A stretch of DNA of 64,000 nt from Guadua angustifolia (taxonomy: Eukaryota; Streptophyta; Magnoliopsida; Poales; Poaceae). This document shows, one piece after another, positions 1 through 11,252 of this stretch; position 1 is the stretch's first letter, and each line of letters begins with the position of its first letter. The stretch is from contig CM070514.1 of the NCBI GenBank assembly GCA_036346375.1, forward strand, positions 16,210,463-16,274,462, written 5' to 3'. The position numbers and the translations under genes are program-made. The notes under the pieces are model-generated. The model had not been told where the DNA came from. It searched no databases and saw nothing but the letters and a program-made list of their open reading frames with translations.

Positions 1-95
1 CACTGGGACAAATAATCTGGGCCTCATCTACAAAGCCTGTGGACAGCACAAGCCCTGCAGCTGCTAGGTCGATCCTCCCCTGCCTGCAGCGAGCC

Positions 96-2152
96 ATGGC
101 CTCCACCGCGCTCTCCACCGTCTTCAACCCTACCCAGGTAAGCCCTTCTCTTCTCGCTGCTGCCACTGCTGCTGCGTTCCTCCATCTTCTTGGTGGATGG
201 ATTCTTGGTCTTTTCTTGTGCAGTATTAGATATGCCTCCCATCTGTTGTGGTTTTGGTGTGAGAGAGTCTGACCATTATGTTGGTTCTTCTTTGTGGACA
301 AGGGCCATGACTAGATGAATGCAATTGGGAGGTGATGAGATGAGTGTTCATTCATCTGGCCTATGAACGAGAAAGAAAATCGCCCACAGTTGGTTAATCG
401 GAATACTATTCACTCGTGAAATTCCTATGTTTTTGTGTTCCTGTCATCCAAACACCCATTCCTATGATGTTTTGCACCCGCTTTCCCATCCCATTTATAT
501 GTTTTCGTATCCCTCAATTTTACCAAACCTAAGCTCCAAATATGCTTGACGCGGCGGATTAGGTCTTGGTCATCAGCGAGAACGTAGCTTCTATGTTCTC
601 TTCCTTGTATGAAAAATGCACCTTTGGTGAAAACATCATTCAGATGATCAAATAGCAATTGACTGATGGAAGGGCTACTTTCTCTAGAAATGATTTTAGA
701 TGGTGAAAGAGAGAGCAGATGTTATGTGATTTTGACCTTTGGGATTTAAATTTCGGTATTGTTACTTCTCAAAGGAAAACAATATAATGACATTTGATTT
801 TGAGCGAGAAATTTTATAGCTTAATGCATGCTTCCTCTGACCATTGTTCTGCAAACCAAGAAGACCTTTGGTGCAGTTTTCACCTGCTCGACAAGGCTTC
901 TCAACAGAGTCCAAAATCTTAAATTCTTCTCAACAGAGTCCAAAATCTTATATTCCAACACATATTTCTCAAATTTCAAAGGACAACCTAGCTCCCAACC
1001 AAACTATGACCACCGCATGCTAGCACTGTGTTTTTGTCCGAGTCGCGGTATAGGATTTGGATTCATAGTTCACCATCTTTCCTTCCAATTTCTACTGGAA
1101 ACACAAACCTCATATCCTAAACTGGTTCAGATTCGACGAATCCAATTTGCGATTAGCGGGGGTTTAGAGTAAATCCGGTAACTATATATGGTTTAAATGT
1201 TAGCACTAGTACCATTTGGCAATTGGCTCACAAAAGTAAACTGAAACACGTTCTTGTATAGGGTGTGTACAATGGCAGCTCTGCCGGTCCCGATCTTCGC
1301 TGGGCAAGACCGTCAATGGGCTGGGTTTGGGCCGGGCGTAACCTGAGGACCATCACATGCCAGGCCTCGAGCAGCATCCCTATCGACCGCGTCCCCGACA
1401 TGGGCAAGAGGCAGCTGATGAACCTCCTCTTGCTCGGCGCCATCTCGCTCCCTACAGTCGGCATGATCATCCCCTACGGCGCTTTCTTCGTACCCGCAGG
1501 GTAAGTCGCCATTTTGATCACCAACTTGGCTGCAAATTTGCAATTACAATGAACCGCTAACACAGTAGCACAGCCATCTTGTCAGCAGCTAACGTTTGGT
1601 GTTCCTTTACAGTTCAAGGAATGCCAGCAATGGGACCTACGCCAAGGACAAGCTCGGCAACGACGTCTTCGCCGATGAGTGGCTCAAGACGCACGGTCCC
1701 AATGACCGTACACTCACCTAGGGACTGAAGGTGAGCACACGATGAAGGTTCAGAAGTTGTGCAGGATGAAGCTGATGATTCGTGGTAACTAGCTGAAAAC
1801 CACGTATGTGCAATGCAGGGTGATCCTACCTACCTTGGCTGCGTCGTACCATGGAACACCGCCGAGAACAAGTTCATCTGCCCCTGGCATGGATCCCAGT
1901 ACAACAACCAGGGCAAGGTTGTTCGTGGACCTGCGCCTCTGATAAGAAGAAGTTACGAATCCATTCTTCTGAATGTCTTACTAAACTGAACCATTCTGAA
2001 GGATGCTTTTTTTGCTTGCTGATTTGAACTGTATTGTTCTTCGGAAACAGTCACTGGCCTTGGTTCATGCCGACATCGATGATGGCAAGGTCATCTTTGT
2101 GCCGTGGGTCGAGACCGACTTCAGGACCGGCGAGGACCCGTGGTGGGCATAA
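96..2152 (+). pseudogene. petC: petC-like pseudogene (chloroplast Rieske Fe-S protein), introns retained
   Basis: petC encodes the Rieske 2Fe-2S subunit of thylakoid cytochrome b6f, passing electrons from plastoquinol to cytochrome f. Five exon blocks are readable: 96-137 (MASTALSTVFNPTQ, transit peptide start), about 1262-1500 (rest of transit peptide, mature start, [19 protein letters not shown] membrane anchor), 1613-1730, 1819-1941 and 2051-2152 ([16 protein letters not shown] then stop). Most borders are GT/AG. Lesions: [12 protein letters not shown] (1300-1335) lies out of frame with the mature start; TAG at 1719-1721 replaces the usual Gln; exon 4 jumps from DPTYL to GCVVPW, losing about 20 codons including the Cys and His of cluster box I; box II reads CPWHGSQ where CPCHG is expected; the donor after exon 4 is AT (1942-1943). 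Retained introns argue for a DNA-level duplicate, not a retrocopy. The family match is very strong; a working product is excluded unless several lesions are sequencing errors. Confidence 0.93.
897..954. repeat. 29-bp tandem duplication in petC-like intron 1
   Basis: The unit starting CTTCTCAACAGAGTCC occurs twice in a row with a 29-base period and one or two differences near the end of each copy. It lies inside the first intron of the petC-like pseudogene. The rest of this intron (138-1261) shows no recognisable coding sequence. Confidence 0.85.
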
Positions 2153-2317
2153 GCTATGCACAAGCTCCAGCAGCATTGTTTACTTCTGTGATCGGCTCAT
2201 AGTCTTACATCTCCTGTGCTCTCTTGAGAATGCTGCTATAAATTCACTTGTTTCAAATTATATGTACACACTGTATGAAAGAACTGAAACTGTTTTATTG
2301 CGTATATAACCATTTGA

Positions 2318-2545
2318 CACTACACCATGACACAAAATTTCCGTCAGATCTCTGTAGGTAAAAATCTGCTTTTACCATCTAACCATCTGTCGGTAAATAT
2401 TTTCAACAGTCAATCCATTGACAGTACTATAATTACGGATAGACGTGTGTCGGTAAAGATATACATATTTAGAGACAATAAATATGTCAACAATTATCTT
2501 TTTCACACTTAGTATATCTGTCGGTAAAAACTTTTGTACAGTGAA
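2318..2545. mobile_element. Possible CACTA-type terminus with subterminal repeats
   Basis: The segment opens with CACTACACCATGACAC and contains several copies of a motif close to CTGTCGGTAAA (around 2351, 2397, 2448 and 2519), plus an inverted partner TTTTACCATC. A CACTA start followed by short subterminal motifs is the signature of En/Spm termini. No matching right terminus or 3-bp target duplication was found; the TACAGTG near 2540 is not a convincing inverted partner. It may instead be a small MITE. Confidence 0.35.
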
Positions 2546-2614
2546 ACGCGGCAAACAAGCGCACGAACAAAAAAAAATTCACGCGCGTGGTCGCCCTTTA
2601 GGTTAAATTGATCG

Positions 2615-2947
2615 ATGAGCCGCACTACACGTCTCTCCCTTCAATTATTTGTCTACCAAAATCTCTCTCCCCTCTCACTCAGTCGTAGTGCCGCCACCTC
2701 CTCGCACTCCATCCGATCCACGCACCCCTCGCCGCAATCGCTCCTCCAGCTTTCCCTCCGCCGCATCCCTGCCTCGCACACCACCAAGACGCACTTCCTC
2801 TCTCTCCCCCACCTCATCCTCCCGGACACCTCCGCTTCCATCTGTGCCATCTCCGATAACCCTAGCTTCCGATCCCTGGCCGCCTTCAATCTGGTCAAGC
2901 ACTATCCACAAACAACACATCCTGTCAAAAAGATGTTTGTGCAGTAA
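2615..2947 (+). other. CT/GC-rich block, possible 5' exon of an unknown gene
   Basis: About 330 bases rich in C and CT runs, open in two plus frames, ending at GTGCAG followed by TAAGTC. The predicted peptides are Ser/Pro/Arg-rich and match no family I recognise. Composition contrasts sharply with the AT-rich flanks. A similar block follows the left terminus of the large CACTA element (15915-16300), so this may be the untranslated or first exon of a transposon gene. It could equally be a host gene remnant or chance open frame. Confidence 0.25.
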
Positions 2948-2952
2948 GTCTA

Positions 2953-3488
2953 ATAGACAACATTGAATCATAACATTGGATGGATTGATAGCACATGGGT
3001 CTTACAATGAAGCTAATGGACAGAATGTGTCATCCTGAATTGTTTTTAACGATGCTAGAATTTATGAGCATGATTGTTGGACTAGGTCTTTTTCCCTGTT
3101 TCTGTAGTTACTCGAGCAACCATTTTTAGGTAATTGTCCAGATAACATTCAAATGAAACCTCTTCACTAGTCTTTCATTTTGTTCTATTAAAAACTTCTA
3201 AATGGGACTCATGGCATTTGAAGATCATGGCATTTGAAGATCACACAGATGAATTTGTTAACTTAGATACTACATGTAAGATTCTTTTAGCCAGATAATG
3301 TGTGCAGGATTTTTGCACATAGCCACACACTTGGCCTGTATTCCGCTGCTTGCTTATGTGTGAATGACTGAATGGTCATCAAGACATCAGTAACAAAGTG
3401 TTATAAATTTCTCTCTTCTTCAACTTTCGAGAAACACGGTAATAGCCTAATAGATGCATTCATGCATTTCCACTGAAAATCTTGAGAA
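2953..3488. other. No gene seen (intergenic, AT-rich)
   Basis: No convincing coding frame, RNA gene or transposon terminus was recognised. The only local structure is a short imperfect tandem copy of ATGGCATTTGAAGATC around 3211-3242. Confidence 0.5.
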
Positions 3489-4940
3489 TGAAAGTGCATC
3501 TAGGCACTTATGTTATTTTAGTGATTAATGACAAACGCATGTAATGACAATCTATGTAATTGTGTAAATGCTTAACTTAGTGCTTAACAAATGACAAACC
3601 TCTAATATGATTATATTGCTATGAGACTAACATGTTTGTTGCCAAGTTGAGTATTAGTCTCATCTATTTAGAGGAAAATCAAGTGGGATGGGTAAGCAAA
3701 AATAAGGTATGCAATCTCGGTATCCTTTCTATATTTGTTATTGCATTCCTCTTGTGCAAATGCATAGTGAACTCCAAGTAACATGTTGATTATATATATG
3801 CACATTGGTTCATGTCTTAGTTGTGTATCTTCTTATGCACTTCTCTTAGTGAAGTTTAATCTAGAGTTGAATCACATATTTACTCTTATTCCAAATATTA
3901 TTTGCACATGTACAATTCGTGTATATTCTATCATGTGCTTCATTTAAGTAAAGACTGTGATTCTTGCCATTATTTAATTGATTCACCATATTGGCAATTA
4001 TCTTTCTAGTGCATATAGATCAATCACATATTGATCATGATGTACTTAGTAGAGAACATTTCTTATGTCAAGTGTTTCCATTTATATTGTACTTCTTTAT
4101 ATGAAACACTTGCGGTAATCAATTGCTCACAAATATCAACTTGTTTAGATCTATTGAGCTTTTGGGACTAATGTCTTTATGAGTGGTTTGGAAAGAATTA
4201 GGTCCTGTGTGTGTATGATGACCAAGGTATCTTGGAGGATGATCGTTAAGCCAAGGTCAACAAGACGGCGGTATCATCAAGAGTTGAGGACTAAGTCAAG
4301 ATCGACTTGGCGTGGAGATCGTCGAAGAGGATGATATGTCAACGTTGATAGGACGAGAGTCTCATGAGGTGAATTGAGTCAAGTTGGACAAGGCGAAGAT
4401 GTCATCAATTATATAGTGAATGTCTTCATGCACCGGCATTAAGAAAGAAGACGGCAAGTGACTATTTCTAGACTTGTATTATCTTTGATTTAAGTTGAGT
4501 CTAAGGTTTGCCGTACTATTAAGAGGGATGCGACGTCGAATGACTTTTAGATGTGTCAAGTGATCAAGTGATCTATCCTTGTCAAAAGTTTGAGAGACAT
4601 AAGTCACATCTTGTACATCTAGGTGTAGGTGGTTTGGTGTGAGGGAGAGAAGTGTTAGTAGAGTCGGAAAGTGAGAGTTTAAGGTCTCTCTTGGATTCTT
4701 TGTGAATTCTGCTCCTATCCTTTGGAATTTGGGCAGCGAGATCTTGTGGGTTGTGTAGACCTCATTCTTAGCTTTCCGTAGAGTCCAAGATCACTGAAAT
4801 CGGAGTCTAGAGTCAAAAGTTATGCCGTGTTCATCGAGTACGCTTTCGATCTTAGCCGAGTGTTCGATTGAGTCCGAGTATCCGGTTCGTCCTCTCGGTT
4901 AGGTCAATCCGAGTATCCGGGTTGAGTCCAGAGTATCCGG
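3489..4940 (+). mobile_element. LTR-like retrotransposon fragment
   Basis: The segment starts TGAAAGTGCATCTAGGCAC and continues with a TTAGTGATTAATGACAA stretch, an opening I associate with a common grass LTR family. Near 4860-4945 it carries repeated GAGTATCCGG motifs, like the reiterated stretches inside long copia LTRs. No primer binding site follows; the sequence passes at about 4945 into the protease end of a minus-strand gypsy element. Limits and orientation are inferred, and no second LTR was found. Confidence 0.4.
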
Positions 4941-5005
4941 GTTCAATCATGTTGATATCACGATCGCCTATCGGATTTTCTCCACGTCAATTTGCTTCTT
5001 GCATT

Positions 5006-5490
5006 TCACCATCTCACAGCCTCTCCTATCACCGCAAAAGATCGCTTGATGTCGCCACGGACCGAGATAATTCCCTCCGGCCCTGGCATCTTCAGAACGA
5101 GGTAAGTATAATGGGGCACAGCCATGAACACGTCTGGCTTTCCCAAGATGGCATGGTATGCCGTCTGAAAATCAGCCACCTCAAAGTTAAGATATTCTAT
5201 CCGGTAATTCTCTCTGGTACCGAACATGACCGGCAAGGTGATCTGACAGAGTGGAACTGAAGAGGTCCCAGGGATTACCCCATGGAACAGAGATGAGCCC
5301 CGTTTTAGCTCCGAGCGGGGAATCTTCATGTCGTCAAAATTTTTGGAAAAGAGGACATTGAGCCCACTCCCTCCGTCAACCAGCACCCTCTTGAGTTTGA
5401 CGTTGCGAATCACAAGATCCAAAACAAGAGGATATCAACCTGGATATGGAATGTGATCTGGATGGTCCCAGCGATCAAAGGCAATCGGGA
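5006..5490 (-). pseudogene. Gypsy aspartic protease region of pol
   Basis: The minus-strand translation carries the retropepsin core VLVDGGSGLNVLF (active-site Asp in DGGS, where DTGS or DSGS is common) and, further on, a conserved YHAILGKP stretch followed by FMAVPHYTYLVLKMPGP. This protease would cut the Gag-Pol polyprotein during particle maturation. The frame is open from 5422 to 5006 and continues upstream in another frame through GLAAYES..INAVTLAT to the gag region. Nothing of reverse transcriptase follows, so this is a fragment of a larger polyprotein. Confidence 0.8.
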
Positions 5491-5599
5491 CCTCGGACCA
5501 TCTGAGGTATTGGGAGTTGCCAGCGTAACCGCATTGATGTCCCGAGCGGTAAGCTTTTGCTTTCGCTTGGACTCATAAGCAGCTAAGCCTCTGAATATG

Positions 5600-6943
5600 T
5601 AGTTGAGCTCACGCTCCGTCTTCTAATAGTCGCCCTCGTCATCTTCAAGGGGATCTTGCTTTTTCTTTACTTCACCCTTGACCGGCCGCTTATTGCTCTC
5701 CTTTGCGAACCTTTTCAGAGTGAAGCAATCCTTCGCAGCATGTTTTCCCTTGGGATGGAAAGGGCAAGTTGCATCCTTCACGGTGTCGTAATCGTCCATT
5801 TGTGGTGCACGAGGTCGGCCGCGTTCAGCCACCTCAACCTGTTCTTCTGGCTTTCTCTTCTTATCCTGCCGCCTGGATTACTCAGCGTGTTCCTTCTTGT
5901 CTTTTTGCCGTGGGCGATCGTCTTGGCGCTCGGTTAGAGCATCCGAGGCTGCTGCGTAATGGTCCACCAATTCAAACATTTCTCTTACCGTGGTCTGCAG
6001 CTTTTGGGACATCTTCTTAATCAGATCAGGATCGTTGACGCCTTTCTGGAACGCTGCAATGACCACGGCTTCTAAGATGTCACGTATCGTGTTCTTCTTC
6101 TGCATGAAGCGGCGAATAAATCCCCAAAGGGTTTCATCCTTCCTCTGGTGAAGTTGATACAAGTCCCATTGAGTCCCAGGTCTTTCATAAGTGCCCTAGA
6201 AGTTGGTAATGAACTGCTCGCAGTGATCTCCCCAGGAATCTATAGAGTTTGGTGGAAGTCCCGTGAGCCAAGCCTAAGCCGAAGGGGCAAGCGTGACTGG
6301 CAGATAATTTGTCATCACGTTGTGGTCGCCCCCGGCCGCCTTGATTCCAAGGGCGTAAACCTGCAACCACGATTCTGGATCTCTTTCTCCATCAAATTTA
6401 GTGATGCCTTTGGGATTAAAACCTTCAAGCCAAACCACTCGGCAAAGCCGGGCAGTGAAGGCACAGATGCCATCAATAGGCCCGTCACCGCGCCGACGTG
6501 GGGAGTGTCGAGGTGGAGATCTGGCTCGATGATTCTCGTCCTCATCCCTATTGCGCCGGTGCGAATTTTTGCAGTCGTCCTGGCCATCATGACCAATGCT
6601 GAAACGCTCATAGTAGTCTTTGCACCGGTGGCGCTCTTCATCTTCACGCTCTCGTCACCTAGCGTCCAGATCCAAGCGAAGGTCACGGCTGATGCTCCGG
6701 TAGGCGTCCTCGCCCCGACGAAGTTCAAGTCGGCTGCGCATGGACCGACTGTGAGCAGTTTTGCTGCTTGTAGTCTGAGTGGTTGCGTGGGCACGAGAGT
6801 GTTATTTCTCCCCTGGTTCTTCCTGATGTTGTTGGATTGCCGCTGCCATCACCATGGCCTTGACTTGGGCCACGATCGGGGCAGTAGGACTATCTAGACC
6901 GAGCATTGGTCCCAGGGTATCAAGCAGTATCTTTGAGGCGACA
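5600..6943 (-). pseudogene. Gypsy gag, central and C-terminal part
   Basis: Minus-strand frames read the typical grass gypsy gag order: LLDTLGPMLGLDSPTAPIVA next to the solo LTR, then NPKGITKFDGERDPESWLQ, then DLYQLHQRKDETLWGFIRRF with RDILEAVVIAAFQKGV, then a Cys/His cluster CPFHPKGKHAAKDC in front of a basic KRPVKGEVKKKQD stretch. Gag forms the virus-like particle and the Cys/His cluster would bind element RNA. Frameshifts break the reading several times, so no full protein can be made. The upstream remainder lies at 10187-10750. Confidence 0.8.
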
Positions 6944-9900
6944 TGCAACATCCTGAAATTTGGCTATTTTTGAATTTTATAATTTATTCTAAATTTTTAG
7001 AATTTTCAGAATTTATTTTGAATTAATTGGATTTTTGGGAATAGACCTTTCTCTAGAAATTAATTTAATAATAAAAGTTTTAATAAAAATGGAAATATTT
7101 TATTTGAGTTCAAAATGTCTTAAAATATTTTTAAAATTTTTCTAGAATTTTTCTAATATTTTTAGTGCTTTAAATTAATCAAATGAATTTCTAGCATTAT
7201 TTTTATTGAAAAACAATTGAAAAATCGAATGAACAGTAACGGGCCGAGCCCATTACTATGCGCACGATCAGAAACCCTAAAAGCCGCCGTATCTCCACCG
7301 TGCGTTCTTGTCGTGCGGTTGCGATTCACCCGTGTCGTTTAAATACCGCCGCTGCTGATTGTTCGTGATGACGACGAATATGCGGCCATGTCGCTTCGTC
7401 TCCGAGGAAGGGAAGCACCGCCGCTGCTGCCATGCGTTACGGTCGGTAACCATTGCCATTACTCACCGCCGTGATCACTCCGCCGCTTCATTAACCGGCG
7501 TACGATATAAAGCACTCTTTTCCGCACCTGTTGAGCCCTTTCACTCATCCCAAGGACCACCGTAGAGCACACACGTCCTCGCCGAAGTTCCATGACATTC
7601 CACCGTGCTTTGCGCCTACTCCGGTGACTCTCCACCGTCGCCGCACCCACCGGAGTACTCCTCGCGTTGAGCCGCACCAGAGGGACTACTTCATCACGCC
7701 GGAGCATCACCGAAATGCCGTCGCCCACATCGTCTTCTCCAACTCCGGTCACTTCTGTTCGCCGCGTCTTCGCCGAGACTCCGAGCTTCGTCGACCGTTC
7801 GATCACCGCTCAACGTCCCCGATTCATCCATGTCGTCTCTCAACCGGTAAGTCTCATCTTCTAACCGTAGCCGTAGATCTGAAGATGAAGGGCTAAGATA
7901 GAGCCACGTGCCCGTAGCTGGGATCACCCGCGTGTGCTTCAAGATGAGTTAGTAGTAGCCATTAGATATTGGATGTAAGGTTATGATTTAGCCACGTAGT
8001 CATGATACAGTAAACCTCATTATCAATTGTCAGTCGTTAGATTCCGATCGTATGGATATTGTTTCGCCACATAGCGTTGATAACCTTAACTGTTAGTTTC
8101 GTTTTAAATAGCTTAGATTGATTCGATCTGGATCGTTGGATCTTAGTTGAACGGTGTTGATGCGTCCACATGTCGCGTGCTGGAGTAACCGCGTCGCCGT
8201 CTCGCCGCGGGGATTTGGATTTAATTGGGCCGTTGATTTTGAAACGGACGCTCGGGATCGCGCCGCTCGCCGGGCCAGTCCCGAGTCGACGCGTGTACGC
8301 GGGAACCGAGGCGACAAAGCCGTCGCTGCTGTCGACGTCACCCGATTAATTGCCGCCATTCGATTTAGATCCGATGGTCATGGTTGAGCCACGCGTCAGC
8401 ACCGTAGTGACGATCTAAAGTGTCGGTGCGATCTTGGCCGTTGATCTCATCGCATGAATCTTGACGCTTGACCGGGTCAGTTGAATCGTTGTTCGATTTA
8501 TTCTTCACCGTTAGATCATGATCCGAGGGTTGAGAATGTGCCACGTGTCGACTCCGTAGTAACCCGAACCGAATCGTCGCGTGGATCGTGGTCGTTCATT
8601 TTTCATCCGACGGTTAAGATTTGAAGGCAAGTTATGCTTTGACCATTTTGATCCTAAATCTTGAAAAGTATTTTGCTTCAAATTATGCATGCTAATTCAA
8701 CTAAAATTTGATTAAAATATTTTGGGTGAATTAGTTAATCAACCTAATTGTTTATGCCACCTTGATAATATTCGTATGCCATGATTCCTTTGATAACTTA
8801 AGTTGTGTAAATTTAGTTGGCTGATGATATTGTGCCAACACGGGAGGCTAGACCGTGAATAGTTGCTTAGTCATGCTTAACGTAAATAACTCTGTCTGGA
8901 TTACAAAAGAAATATTGACTAAAGAATAGTGAATGCATTTTGATAAAATATGGAATGATGTTGGTATTGACACTGGAATGTAGATACCTGTGTGGTTCTA
9001 CATGAAAGATGGTTATGAGCATGCGTTGCACTGTTAACAACTTGGGGTGGATTTGATTTAGATTGGGGCAAGTGGACCGAGGCTTCGTGCCAGGTGGGCC
9101 TGTGTGGCATTTGGTGGGGATTGAGTGTGGTGAGGGTTGTGTGCCAAATTGAGAGAAGGATGTCTTGCCTTGGTCAGTTAAGGACCTTACCTTGCAAGCT
9201 TTTGACCTGAGTTTTTCATACAACCACATGTCTGAATGGGAAGACCTAGCTTAGTAGGGTTCTGATGTCTTACCTTTGATACCTCGGGGTGGCAGTTACA
9301 TGGGGGTAACTGCACGGGGGAGCGTGCCTGTGCTTCGGCTTGGTACCCTATCCAACGGAGTTTGTCGGTCCTATACTTTGGCTCTGAGTGAGGGAAGTGA
9401 TAGTGAAGGCAACACGGAGAGGTTCTTAGGCTAAGATAGAAGTCTCTGAAAAGCTTTGTTACGGTTAATCGCCTTTGTGGTGGGCGACTGTATCTTGTGG
9501 GTAAAGTGTACAACCTCTGCAGAGTGTAAAAGCTGTTCAATAGCCGAGTCCACAGTCTTTGGGCGATGTGCTCGGGGATTCTGATCAAGGGGTAGTGTTT
9601 GAAAATAAAATGGGGTGGATGGCTGTGTGCCAAAGTAAAAGATGAATGTTGATTAGGGACTGTGTGTCCAAAACAATGTGGAAAACGAATTGAGAAATAT
9701 AATGGTTATATGGTTTTAATGCTTTCAATCTAAATAAATAGTAAGTTTAAAATGTTAATGCAAAAGCAAAATAACCAGTAAAGCCTTTCCTTTGTAATAA
9801 GCCATGCATGTAGCAAATAGATCTGCATTTTGTGCATGACTTGTTGAGTACGGTGTGTACTTGTTGAGTTCGTTGAAGGGCCAGAGAACTAGGGAAGCAA

Positions 9901-10181
9901 GCCTCCGTCAGGGCGCCTGTGATAAAGATGGATCGCTACGAAGATTTATTTTTCCGCTGTTAAACCTTGTTTACTCTGATTATTGTAAGCCCTGCATGGC
10001 AGACTATTGTAAGGGACCATAAGGTCGTACAACTCGTTTATATACCTGTTTGCAGTAATTATTTAATATTCCGCTGTGTATGATGTGATATTATACCCTG
10101 TTTAGTCTGTGTGCACTAGCGCGATCCTGGACTAGTGCAGAGTACACAGAGTGTCCGGATTTGTAAATTCGGGGCACGACA
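6944..10181. mobile_element. Solo LTR (about 3.24 kb) with 5-bp target duplication
   Basis: The insert starts TGCAACATCCTGAAATTTGG and ends AATTCGGGGCACGACA, the TG...CA ends of an LTR. CGACA lies immediately before it (6939-6943) and immediately after it (10182-10186). The gag frame of the host gypsy element reads coherently up to one side and resumes on the other. No second copy of the ends and no gag or pol sequence was seen inside, so the simplest reading is one LTR left by recombination between two LTRs. The length would fit a long-LTR gypsy group such as Tekay/Del, but that is inference. Confidence 0.85.
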
Positions 10182-10186
10182 CGACA

Positions 10187-10750
10187 ATATTTTACTAAGG
10201 GGTATGAAAAACTGATTGATTCCCCATCCTTGCTTGCAAGATGTCCTCATTAGCATTGCGCCCCTGGCTTGGAGGGACTTCGCGCGTTCCTCCTGCGCTT
10301 CACGACGTAGGCGTTCTGCTTCTGCGGCATCCGCAGCATCTTTCTGTTGATGGGACTCAGTCTGTGGATCTTCGATCACGAAGATGCCGCGAAAGCTTTG
10401 AAAACCTCCCGCCCTGCTCTCTGGTTTAGAAGAAGGATAAGACAGATTAGGATGACCTTTGGATCCAAGTGGTTTGCTGAAGCTTCTCACCACTCGGGGC
10501 TCATCCTTGATCGAACCCCGTCCAGATCGAAGAGCGGTTCTGGATTCTTGTCGAGGACGACGATGGCCTGACCTTCCTTGATCCGAATGGCTGCCCGACT
10601 GGGAGAGCAACGGAATCACTTCCAGATTGGATCTAGTCCGAATCCGAAAGGATAAGCTTGCCAAAATCGTCAGCGATGAAATCCAAGCTTTCGAAATAGA
10701 ACGCCTGAGCGAGAGGGAAGGTGATGACGATTCTGTTGATGGAGGCCATC
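10187..10750 (-). pseudogene. Gypsy gag, N-terminal part
   Basis: Minus-strand frames give an Arg/Ser-rich stretch, an Ala/Glu-rich segment DAADAAEAERLRREAQEERA and then NEDILQARMGNQSVFHTP, which runs into the solo LTR and continues at 6943. The segment AEAERLRREAQEER is likely coiled coil. Upstream, ASINRIVITFPLAQAF lies just after the leader. The frame is interrupted and split from its C-terminal part by the 3.2-kb LTR, so it cannot work. Confidence 0.7.
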
Positions 10751-10798
10751 GAGCTTGCTGAGATTGATCTTAACGTAGGCCCTACCTGGCACGCCAAC

Positions 10799-11252
10799 TG
10801 TCGACGTTTGTTGTCGGCAATAATGAAAACAGGGCTAGGCATCGGATCCAAACTCGATGGTAGCACAAAACACAAGAATTATACAGGTTTGGGCTCTCGC
10901 GGAGGAGATAATACACTAGTCCTGTGCTCTGGAATTATGTGTGCCTAGTTTATTTGCTGATGAGATGATCTGATGATCCCCCGCCCCCCTTTATATAGCA
11001 GAGAGGCGCAGGTTACATAGGAGAGTCCTGATCGGATACAAGGTAGGGATTATATCTTCTGTACATATCCGTTTGATAATGGCCTAGATTACAATCGTAT
11101 CCTACCTAATCAGGATCGGTTACTATCTTTAGTGCTTCCTTGTTTCGCACTTCTGGCGTAACTCTGTTTCCATGCAGTATGCTTGGCCCGGCCTTATGTT
11201 GGCGGGCCTCGCAGGCCTGCCTTGCAGATACCCGTGCTCCATATATCCCACA
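10799..11252 (-). repeat. 5' LTR of the minus-strand gypsy element
   Basis: On the minus strand the LTR runs from TGTGGGATATATGG (at 11252) to ...CGTCGACA (at 10799), giving TG...CA ends and 454 bases. It is followed by GTTGGCGTGCCAGGTAGGG, a leader sequence I know from this gypsy group. A TATATAAAG box lies inside at 10989-10997. The base next to 11252 belongs to a copia integrase, so 11253-11257 (CTTGG) would be one target-site copy; the other was not found. Confidence 0.75.
10989..10997 (-). promoter_or_regulatory. TATA box in gypsy 5' LTR
   Basis: The minus strand reads TATATAAAG in the middle of the LTR, oriented toward gag. It is the expected core promoter position for this retrotransposon. 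Confidence 0.55.

Larger units (their letters stand above)
4945..11252 (-). mobile_element. Ty3/gypsy element, 5' half (LTR, gag, protease), truncated and split
   Basis: Reading on the minus strand from the right: a 5' LTR (10799-11252), a leader, gag in two pieces (about 10750-10190, then 6938-5600) and an aspartic protease (5422-5006). Reverse transcriptase, RNase H, integrase and the 3' LTR are absent; sequence changes near 4945. The gag is split by a 3.2-kb solo LTR at 6944-10181, and its reading resumes coherently on the other side. The protein style resembles the Tat/Retand-like group of grass gypsy elements. The element sits directly against a copia integrase fragment at 11253, so it probably inserted into that copia element. 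Confidence 0.8.

Noticed and set aside
96..2152. Functional petC gene
   Set aside because: Stop codon, loss of cluster ligands, broken donor and transit-peptide frameshift together make function implausible.
2540..2546. TACAGTG as right terminus of the 2318 element
   Set aside because: Poor match to the inverted CACTACACC end and no 3-bp target duplication.
6148..6897. 249-codon plus-strand open frame
   Set aside because: It is antisense to a clear gypsy gag on the minus strand; the hydrophobic plus-strand peptide matches nothing.
8093..9633. Several open frames inside the solo LTR
   Set aside because: Short, on both strands, no family match; explained as chance frames in LTR sequence.
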